Assembly (NCBI GenBank): GCA_028691595.1
Contig: JAQUZA010000156.1
Location: 1-7,173, forward strand
DNA: 7,173 nt
Direction of reading: 5' to 3'
DNA from: Candidatus Rifleibacteriota bacterium
Lineage (GTDB): Bacteria > Muiribacteriota > Ozemobacteria > Ozemobacterales > Ozemobacteraceae
This document shows positions 1 through 6,029 of this stretch, piece by piece (the stretch's first letter is position 1; each line of letters opens with the position of its first letter). The notes below the pieces were generated by a model. It saw only the letters and a list, made by a program, of their open reading frames with translations, had not been told where the DNA came from and ran no database searches. Made by a program: the position numbers and the translations under genes.

Positions 1-1
1 T

Positions 2-34
2 TTTTGCCGCGGCGGAGATGACCCGGTTGAATAG
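2..34 (+). CDS. yidD: YidD, membrane protein insertion efficiency factor (C-terminal end only)
   Basis: Only the last ten codons are in the window; the frame reads FCRGGDDPVE and then a TAG stop. YidD is a small protein of about 70-90 residues, attached to the inner face of the membrane, that helps YidC and Sec insert membrane proteins. The family ends in a motif of the type HPGGDDPVP, and the GGDDPV string here matches it closely. The gene stops 47 bases before yidC, which is its usual neighbour. The identification rests on this short match plus gene order, so it is probable rather than certain. The protein seems to end directly after the conserved motif, without the extra tail seen in E. 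coli. Confidence 0.7.
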   Translation, partial: FCRGGDDPVE

Positions 35-81
35 TTATCCAGATAAGCTGAATCCCCCGTTTCGGAGAATTTAACATCATA

Positions 82-1698
82 ATGAGTAAGACAAGCCTGA
101 TCAAAAACGTTTTCTATGGCTGTGATTATCAGACGGGCAGGCTTTTCTGCTCGTTTTTTCTTTCGGCATTTTTCTTTTTTTCTCTAATGTCTGCTGGCGC
201 TCAAACCAGCGTTGTCCCACAGAGTTCCTCTCTGGCTGCAACAATTGAAGATGTCGATGGGGATGGTCTCAAAGATGCTTCTATTGAAACCAGCCTGTTG
301 CGGGTAATTATTTCGAGTCGGACAGGCAGCCCAAGCGTGTATTACCTTAAGGGCAAAAGTTTTGAAGAAAACCTGTTTCCGCCGATTATTCAGGACTTTG
401 GCTACAAGATTGCTTCTGACTCGATGCGGCCATTTATAAGCGAAGTAATAGGGTCGCCGATTCCGGCAACTGGCTATACTATTGAGCTTGAAGAGCAGAC
501 GGCCACCGGTCTTGTTATCAGGGCCACGGCAAATGTTTCTCTCGCCGAGGCCGAAGCGACTTCTTCTCCTGGCCTCTCGATGATTAAGCGTTATACATTT
601 ACTGACGATGCTTATTTTTTCAATGTTGAGCATGTTGTCAGCAATCTTCGCGAACAACTTGCAACTATTGGCACTGACGGGGCAGGTTCTCTGGCCATGC
701 ATTTCGGCCCTGGAATCTTTCTTGATCCTTATGGGCCGATGTCGTTGCTGGGTCTCAAACCTGGCGCGGTTGAAATTCACAGTGATGTAAAGGATTTTTC
801 TGCGAAGGGTGCCGTTGCCGGCGCATACAACGGTGTTGGTCTTCGAGACCAGTATTTTTGTATAATTATCGATACTGATGAATCAGCCAGGGTTTCGGCT
901 ACGGCGTTCGAGATATCTTCAGATGATCCGAAGCGTAAGCCTCATAAGGGTTATGGTATTTCCTGCATTTTGCCCAAGTTCAACCTTGGAGCCCGAGAAT
1001 CAAGATCTTTTAAATTCAGGGTGTACGCCGGGCCGATGATTCTTGACCAGTTAACCAGAATCAACCGTGGGCAGGTTTCAGAATATGGTTTTTTGAGCAC
1101 CATTCTGCTGCGGGTTCTGCAGATGTTTTATGCACTGTTTCCAAATTATGGGCTTGCAATAATACTGATGACGTGTCTGGTTCGTCTGGTGCTCTACCCG
1201 TTGACGCTCAAGCAGACTAAGTCAATGGCTCAGATGCAAAAGATTCAGCCCCGCGTCCAGGATCTGAAAGACCGCTACAAAGACAATCCCCAGAAGTTCA
1301 ATGAAGAAGTTCTTAAACTTTATCAGTCTCATAATGTTAATCCGCTCGGCGGTTGTTTGCCGCTTCTGCTTCAGTTGCCAATTTTGATTGCGTTGTATAA
1401 CACCATCAGAATTGCAGTGGAGTTGCGAAAAACACCGTTCTTATGGATATCTGATCTGTCGAAAGGTGACCCTCTGCTGATTCTGCCGATCGCAATCGCT
1501 GCGTTAATGTATTATCAGCAGGGAAAAATGACCGACCCGCAACAGCAACAGATGATGGCTTTTATGCCGATGTTCATGTTTGTCATCACCTGGTCTTTGC
1601 CCGCCGGTTTGCTGGTTTACTGGTTTGCCAGCAGTGTTCTTGGCTTGTTACAGCAGTTACAGGCAAACCGTTTTGCGGCTGCCATTAAGGAGGAGTGA
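82..1698 (+). CDS. yidC: YidC/Oxa1-type membrane protein insertase with periplasmic P1 domain
   Basis: YidC inserts and folds inner-membrane proteins, alone or with SecYEG. The 538 residues are close to the 548 of E. coli. Residues 21-40 form a Phe-rich hydrophobic segment ending in AGA-Q, which resembles a signal peptidase I site. Residues about 45-325 are the periplasmic P1 beta-domain typical of diderms. The insertase core follows: a membrane segment at about 355-375 holds the conserved groove arginine (R368 in LVRLVLYPL), then a cytoplasmic helical hairpin (376-418), the NPLGGCLPLLLQLPI signature (420-434), and membrane segments at about 464-478 and 492-525. The C-terminal tail is short. 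ATG 82 is the first possible start after an in-frame stop at 49-51, and GGAGA at 64-68 lies 13 bases upstream, a slightly long spacing. An oddity is DVDGDGLKD at residues 57-65, an EF-hand-like calcium loop just before P1. The family assignment is secure. Confidence 0.97.
   Translation: MSKTSLIKNVFYGCDYQTGRLFCSFFLSAFFFFSLMSAGAQTSVVPQSSSLAATIEDVDGDGLKDASIETSLLRVIISSRTGSPSVYYLKGKSFEENLFPPIIQDFGYKIASDSMRPFISEVIGSPIPATGYTIELEEQTATGLVIRATANVSLAEAEATSSPGLSMIKRYTFTDDAYFFNVEHVVSNLREQLATIGTDGAGSLAMHFGPGIFLDPYGPMSLLGLKPGAVEIHSDVKDFSAKGAVAGAYNGVGLRDQYFCIIIDTDESARVSATAFEISSDDPKRKPHKGYGISCILPKFNLGARESRSFKFRVYAGPMILDQLTRINRGQVSEYGFLSTILLRVLQMFYALFPNYGLAIILMTCLVRLVLYPLTLKQTKSMAQMQKIQPRVQDLKDRYKDNPQKFNEEVLKLYQSHNVNPLGGCLPLLLQLPILIALYNTIRIAVELRKTPFLWISDLSKGDPLLILPIAIAALMYYQQGKMTDPQQQQMMAFMPMFMFVITWSLPAGLLVYWFASSVLGLLQQLQANRFAAAIKEE
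1687..1695 (+). promoter_or_regulatory. Strong Shine-Dalgarno for jag, fixes a TTG start
   Basis: AAGGAGGAG lies inside the last codons of yidC. Its GGAGG core (1689-1693) is 7 bases before TTG at 1701, which is ideal spacing. The alternative GTG at 1695 overlaps the yidC stop but also sits on the Shine-Dalgarno itself, leaving no spacer. TTG 1701 is therefore the likely start, shortening the longest reading frame by two residues. Confidence 0.8.
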
Positions 1699-1700
1699 AC

Positions 1701-2747
1701 TTGTCTAACAGAACTATTGAGATTATTGCAAAAACAGAAGAAGAAGCTAAAGGCCTTGCCAATGGTGAATTGAATGACAACGAGATTATCGTTGCCACCG
1801 AAACCCTTTCTGCACCCGCACGTGGAATCTTCGGGTTCGTCGGTAAGCAGGAATACAAAATCAGGTTTACCATCGGTGAAAAGCCTGCCCCAAAAGTTGA
1901 GAGGGCACCCGAAAGAATAGCTGAGAAGAGAGTCGCTGAAGATATACCGGCCGAAAGACCTGTCAGCCGCTATGACTCTGAAAGAAGCGAAACCTCAGAT
2001 TACTCAGGTGAAGAAAGACCCCCGCGCCGGTCTTCACGCCCGCCACGCCGCCAGAACAACAATCGTGGTGGTCGTCCACCCCGCCGTGAACATGATGATT
2101 TTGCCGATGAACCCGATAACAATGAAGTCGTTTTTCCTGAACGCCCACGTGAACAGGTTGCCGATAACATTAAGGGCCACCCCACATACCAGGAAATATT
2201 CACTCTTATTCGCGAAGTAGCTGCCAATGTCGGTATTGAACAGCTTGACCTTGTTGACTTCATGCGTGATGGAGCCTGGGTAATTGAAGCTTCAGGCGAA
2301 AATGTTTCTCAGCTCATCGGAAAAAGAGGTCGCACTCTTGATTCGTTGCAGTACCTGATGAATATCATTTTGAACAAAGGTAGCGATGACCGCATCAAGC
2401 TTGTTCTTGACGCTCAGGGCTACCGCGAAAAGCGTTTCAGAAATCTGATTCTTCTCGCCCAGCGCATGTGCAAAAAGGCGGTTTCCAGCCGTCGACAGGT
2501 AGAACTTGAACCAATGTCTACTCTCGATCGTCGCACCATTCATATGGCTCTCAAAGACCGCAGCGATATCGAAACTTTTTCGAAAGGCGCTGAGCCGATG
2601 AGACGGGTTGTTATTTCACCGGTCAAAAAGAAAAAGGGCGGTAATAATGCTGAATGGCAGCCAGTAGCTGATGATGGTGATTCTGATTTTTCAGAAAAGC
2701 TTGAGAGCTCAAGTGCCGTACCTATGTTCATGGAGGAAGATGTCTAA
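1701..2747 (+). CDS. jag: Jag/KhpB (EloR) RNA-binding protein with Jag_N, KH and R3H domains
   Basis: Jag/KhpB is a cytoplasmic RNA-binding protein. In Gram-positive bacteria it pairs with KhpA and affects cell elongation; its role in diderms is poorly known. With the TTG start it has 348 residues. Residues 3-58 are the Jag_N domain, including the ARGIFGFVGK turn. Residues about 60-158 are a charged, disordered linker holding three RPPRR copies and an RGG. A type II KH domain follows, with its GKRG loop at 207-210, and then the R3H domain with R277-x3-H281 (LDRRTIHMAL) and the RRVVI strand. A KKKK run and an acidic tail of about 35 residues end the protein. The usual family length is about 200-270 residues in Firmicutes; the extra length is the linker and tail. 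The gene begins 2 bases after the yidC stop and overlaps mnmE by 8 bases. The family is certain, but the exact function in this organism is not. Confidence 0.94.
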   Translation: MSNRTIEIIAKTEEEAKGLANGELNDNEIIVATETLSAPARGIFGFVGKQEYKIRFTIGEKPAPKVERAPERIAEKRVAEDIPAERPVSRYDSERSETSDYSGEERPPRRSSRPPRRQNNNRGGRPPRREHDDFADEPDNNEVVFPERPREQVADNIKGHPTYQEIFTLIREVAANVGIEQLDLVDFMRDGAWVIEASGENVSQLIGKRGRTLDSLQYLMNIILNKGSDDRIKLVLDAQGYREKRFRNLILLAQRMCKKAVSSRRQVELEPMSTLDRRTIHMALKDRSDIETFSKGAEPMRRVVISPVKKKKGGNNAEWQPVADDGDSDFSEKLESSSAVPMFMEEDV

Positions 2748-4116
2748 GCTGAAGATCGATACGATTGCCGCAGTTTCAACTCCTGCTGGCAGGTCGGCAA
2801 TCAGCCTGATCCGGGTTTCAGGGCCGGAAACCTTCAAAATCCTGAGTAAGTTGTTTAAAACAGGGGGAAAGAAAGCTTTCCCCCTGCCTTATTCTGCATA
2901 TTTTGGTGCGATTGTCGAGCCTGACACTGGCCTGGTGGCTGATAAATGCCTGGTTACGACTTTCCTGGCACCAAAATCATACACCGGTGAAGATCTCGCC
3001 GAGGTTTCTACCCACGGAAACCCGGTTGTGGTAAGCAGGGTGATGCAGTTGTTGCTCAAGAACGGTGCGCGTGCTGCCGAAGCAGGCGAATTTACCAGAA
3101 GGGCGTTTCTGCACGGAAAAATGGATCTGCTCGAAGTTGAGGCCGTTTCGCAGCTATTGTCAGCCGGAACGGCTTCGCAGGCGCGACTGGCCCTTAATCA
3201 GCTTGATGGCTTGCCGTCAAAGTTTGTTGCCAGAATACGTGATCGTTTAATTCACAATCTGGTTCAGCTTGAAGCCAGTCTCAATTTTCCTGAAGATGCG
3301 GTAGAAGCAATTGACGAGCATCTGCTGGCCATTGAAATAAAACACATTCTTGCTGAGCTCCATGTTTTTGCCCGGAATGCCCGAAATGGAAATCTTGTCG
3401 CTGACGGCTTGCGCATCGCGTTACTGGGCCGTCCAAACTCGGGAAAGTCAAGTCTTATGAACTATATGCTGGGCCGCGAACGGGCAATAGTGACGGATAT
3501 TGCCGGAACAACACGCGATACCCTCGAAGAAGCAATGATGATTGGTGATTTTCCGGTCAAGATTATCGATACCGCCGGTATGCGCCGCCCCGGCGACCGC
3601 ATAGAGGCAATGGGTATCGAGCGTACCGGGCAGGCCGTTGACAGCGCTTTCGCCATCGTTGGTGTTTTTGATGGTTCTCAGCCAGTTTCTTCTGAAGATA
3701 TTCTCGTTCTTGACCGTATTAAAAGTTCGCAAAAGCCTTTTATTCTGGTATGTAACAAGACAGATCTGCCACAGCGGCTTGAAGAAAGTTTTTTTTCGGG
3801 TTGCCCCACAGTCGAAATTTCTTCGCTTAAGGCATCAGGTTTGCCTCAGCTGGTGAAAACCCTCAGGGAAATCATCTCCAGTAGCGGGCTTTCTGAGCTT
3901 GAAGAAATGGTTTTACTTGGGGCCCAGCAGTCTGTATCACTCGACAAAGCTCTTGCCGCGCTTGAACGGGCCGATCAGGGCATTGGCACAATGTATCAGG
4001 ACATGCTGGCAATTGACCTCGAAGAAGCCGTAAGAGAACTTGGCCGGGTTAATGGCGAGACCGTCGATGTTAATACTCTTGATTTGATTTTTGAGCGCTT
4101 CTGTATTGGCAAATAA
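2740..4116 (+). CDS. mnmE: MnmE, tRNA uridine-34 modification GTPase
   Basis: MnmE works with MnmG to place the aminomethyl or carboxymethylaminomethyl group on wobble U34 of tRNAs reading split codon boxes, using a tetrahydrofolate one-carbon unit and GTP hydrolysis. At 458 residues it matches the family (454 in E. coli). The N-terminal folate-binding domain spans about 1-120. A helical domain is split into about 121-217 and 380-458, with the G domain inserted between. G-domain motifs are complete: GRPNSGKS (230-237), DIAGTTRDT (253-261), DTAG (277-280), the likely catalytic glutamate E289, and NKTD (339-342). The C-terminus is FCIGK with C455. ATG 2740 aligns with the family N-terminus (DTIAAVSTPAGR); the reading frame is open further upstream but that part lies within jag. 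GGAGG at 2732-2736 is only 3 bases before the ATG, so coupling to jag translation through the 8-base overlap is likely. Codon 41 onward encodes a strong hairpin, described separately. Confidence 0.97.
   Translation: MSKLKIDTIAAVSTPAGRSAISLIRVSGPETFKILSKLFKTGGKKAFPLPYSAYFGAIVEPDTGLVADKCLVTTFLAPKSYTGEDLAEVSTHGNPVVVSRVMQLLLKNGARAAEAGEFTRRAFLHGKMDLLEVEAVSQLLSAGTASQARLALNQLDGLPSKFVARIRDRLIHNLVQLEASLNFPEDAVEAIDEHLLAIEIKHILAELHVFARNARNGNLVADGLRIALLGRPNSGKSSLMNYMLGRERAIVTDIAGTTRDTLEEAMMIGDFPVKIIDTAGMRRPGDRIEAMGIERTGQAVDSAFAIVGVFDGSQPVSSEDILVLDRIKSSQKPFILVCNKTDLPQRLEESFFSGCPTVEISSLKASGLPQLVKTLREIISSSGLSELEEMVLLGAQQSVSLDKALAALERADQGIGTMYQDMLAIDLEEAVRELGRVNGETVDVNTLDLIFERFCIGK
2861..2886 (+). repeat. 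Perfect 11-bp inverted repeat (RNA hairpin) inside mnmE
   Basis: CAGGGGGAAAG (2861-2871) and CTTTCCCCCTG (2876-2886) are exact reverse complements around a four-base loop AAAG. In mRNA this would form a stable hairpin about 120 bases into mnmE, over codons 41-49. No U-tract follows (the next bases are CCTTATTCTG), so it does not look like an intrinsic terminator. It might pause ribosomes, serve as an RNase site, or be chance. The structure is seen directly; any role is inference. Confidence 0.75.
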
Positions 4117-4118
4117 TC

Positions 4119-6029
4119 ATGGAAAAACGCAACCATTTTTCAGTTATAGTTGTAGGTGCGGGTCATGCTGGCTGTGAGGCCGCACTTGCCTCAGCCCGAC
4201 TTGGTGTTGATACCCTGCTCTTAACAATGAATATTTCAACCGTTGCGCTTATGCCATGCAACCCGAGCATTGGTGGCCCTGGAAAGGGGCATCTGGTTAG
4301 AGAGATTGGCGCTCTTGGTGGTGAAATGGCTCAATGCATCGATGAAACCTGTGTGCAGATGAAGTGGCTTAACACCTCAAAAGGGCCGGCCGTTCGTTCG
4401 CGCCGGGCTCAGGCCGATAAGTATCTTTATCGCCAGAGAATGCTCAACACCCTCTTCAACACTCCCAATCTTCTGCTGCGTCAAGGTCATGTGACCGAAA
4501 TAATCGTCGATGGTGGTCGAGTCGCCGGGGTGCGTCTTGAAACCGGAGTCGGCTTTTCGTGTGAGAAGCTTATTGTCACTTCCGGAACCTATCTCAACAG
4601 TCGCATAATTCTCGGGCGGGCTTCCTGGGATGGTGCTCCGCAGAACCAGAGTGCTGCCATCGGTCTTTCTGACTCTCTAGTCAAGGCCGGGGTTCGCCTG
4701 AGGCGACTTCAGACTGCGACTCCCCCGCGTGTCCTCAAAAGCTCTGTTGATCTGACGAAGCTCACAGAATTGCCGGGAGATGTCGACGCAGGCGGTTTCT
4801 TATGGGAAAACAGATTGAGGCGGTATGAAAAGCAGATTTCGTGCTTTTTAACCTTTACAGATGAGCGTTCAGTTGAAGCAGTCAGAAGAAATCTGTCTGA
4901 AAGCCCTCTCATGCTCGAAAACATTACCGATGAAGGCCCAAAACACTGCCCATCAATTGACCGAAAGATCATGAAGTTCCCTGACATGGTCAAGCACCAG
5001 ATTTTTGTCGAACCAGAGGGCTGGGAATCCCAGGAACTATATCTGCAGGGACTGACTACCGCTATGCCGCCATCGGCGCAGCAGGATATTCTTGCCAGCG
5101 TTGCCGGTCTTGAAAATGCTGTAGTTCTGCGTTATGGGTATGCAATTGAATACGATGCCCTTGCCCCGGGGCAAATTCGCAAAACAATGGAAAGCCGTGT
5201 TGTTGACGGACTCTATACCGCCGGTCAGTTAAACGGAACCTCCGGCTACGAAGAAGCCGCCGGGCAGGGCCTGATTGCAGCAATCAACGCAGTTCTTGCC
5301 CTGAAAAAACAGCCGCCTTACTGGCCATCACGAACCAAAAGTTATCTTGGAGTTCTTGTAGACGATCTTTCCACCTGGGAAAAACCTGAGCCATACAGAA
5401 TTACTCCGGGTCACGCCGAATTCAGGCTGACGCTTCGCGACGATTCAGCCGAGAGACGACTGGCAGCTGATGGGTTCCGCATAGGTCTGGTAAGCCAGGA
5501 AAGGTTTGCATCCATTTACGAATGGTCAGCAAGAATCGAGAAAGAAATCGCCAGACTTGGTGTTTTGAGTCTTTTGCCCAGTGGTGAGGCCCGTGAACGC
5601 CTGGCACGCTTTAACAGCGGCGACCTGAAAAAACCCGCTTCCGGAAACGAACTGCTGCAAAGGCCCGGGATAAATTATCAGGAGGCCATGGATTTGCTGC
5701 AGCAACCATTTGAGAGCCGGCTAACAGCTGCCGACGAAATTTACGCCGTTGAAACTGAAATTAAATCCAGTGGTTATGCCGAGCGCGAGGCCGAAAAGAT
5801 TCTGCAGACAGCTTTTCTTGAAAAGATTCATCTGCCGATGATAACCGCAGACCCGAGACTTCAGGTTCTTTCTTCGCAGGCAATACAGATTTTAAACTCT
5901 GACAGATTTGACGATCTGAGCCAGATGGTAAGAAAACATTGCCTTTCGCGTACAGAAGTTGCTATTCTTTTGTCTGTACTCGCAGAAAACAGTGAAGGTG
6001 AAAATGAGGTCGAAGTAAAAAATGATTAA
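4119..6029 (+). CDS. mnmG: MnmG (GidA), FAD-dependent tRNA uridine-34 modification enzyme
   Basis: MnmG binds FAD and NADH and, in complex with MnmE, forms the 5-aminomethyl-type modification on tRNA wobble U34. At 636 residues it fits the long MnmG class (629 in E. coli) and not the shorter TrmFO. The FAD dinucleotide loop is VVGAGHAGCEAA at 11-22. The conserved cysteines are C47 (MPCNPSIGG) and C277 (KHCPSI). Also present are SKGPAVRSRRAQAD (87-100), GYAIEYD (340-346), and AGQLNGTSGYEEAA (368-381) of the FAD site. Several otherwise near-constant stretches differ: LQTATPPR at 197-204, TFTDERSV at 245-252, CPSIDRK at 277-283, and ITPGHAEFR at 428-436. The C-terminal MnmE/tRNA-contacting domain is also divergent. 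ATG 4119 lies 2 bases after the mnmE stop with no convincing Shine-Dalgarno, so reinitiation by ribosomes finishing mnmE is likely. Family identity is secure; full normal activity is assumed rather than shown. Confidence 0.96.
   Translation: MEKRNHFSVIVVGAGHAGCEAALASARLGVDTLLLTMNISTVALMPCNPSIGGPGKGHLVREIGALGGEMAQCIDETCVQMKWLNTSKGPAVRSRRAQADKYLYRQRMLNTLFNTPNLLLRQGHVTEIIVDGGRVAGVRLETGVGFSCEKLIVTSGTYLNSRIILGRASWDGAPQNQSAAIGLSDSLVKAGVRLRRLQTATPPRVLKSSVDLTKLTELPGDVDAGGFLWENRLRRYEKQISCFLTFTDERSVEAVRRNLSESPLMLENITDEGPKHCPSIDRKIMKFPDMVKHQIFVEPEGWESQELYLQGLTTAMPPSAQQDILASVAGLENAVVLRYGYAIEYDALAPGQIRKTMESRVVDGLYTAGQLNGTSGYEEAAGQGLIAAINAVLALKKQPPYWPSRTKSYLGVLVDDLSTWEKPEPYRITPGHAEFRLTLRDDSAERRLAADGFRIGLVSQERFASIYEWSARIEKEIARLGVLSLLPSGEARERLARFNSGDLKKPASGNELLQRPGINYQEAMDLLQQPFESRLTAADEIYAVETEIKSSGYAEREAEKILQTAFLEKIHLPMITADPRLQVLSSQAIQILNSDRFDDLSQMVRKHCLSRTEVAILLSVLAENSEGENEVEVKND

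Noticed and set aside
35..81. A possible promoter or terminator between yidD and yidC.
   Set aside because: I see no paired -35/-10 boxes, hairpin or U-tract in these 47 bases, only the yidC ribosome binding site.
184..780. A 198-codon open frame on the minus strand, opposite yidC.
   Set aside because: It lies wholly within secure yidC coding sequence, and its protein is basic and featureless with no family resemblance.
1695..1700. GTG at 1695 as the jag start, giving a GTGA overlap with the yidC stop.
   Set aside because: The Shine-Dalgarno would overlap the start codon itself. TTG 1701 has a 7-base spacer and gives the expected Jag_N beginning.
2671..2739. An upstream extension of mnmE by 23 codons to ATG 2671.
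   Set aside because: The extra residues lie in jag coding sequence and have no family counterpart. ATG 2740 aligns with the known MnmE N-terminus.
3789..3796. A run of eight T in mnmE, a possible slippage site or sequencing error point.
   Set aside because: The mnmE frame is intact on both sides, with NKTD before and a normal C-terminus after, so no frameshift is indicated. It simply encodes Phe-Phe-Ser.
5161..5174. A 14-base perfect palindrome, TTGCCCCGGGGCAA, within mnmG.
   Set aside because: About 0.4 such palindromes are expected by chance in a window this size. It lies inside conserved coding sequence and has no loop for a hairpin.
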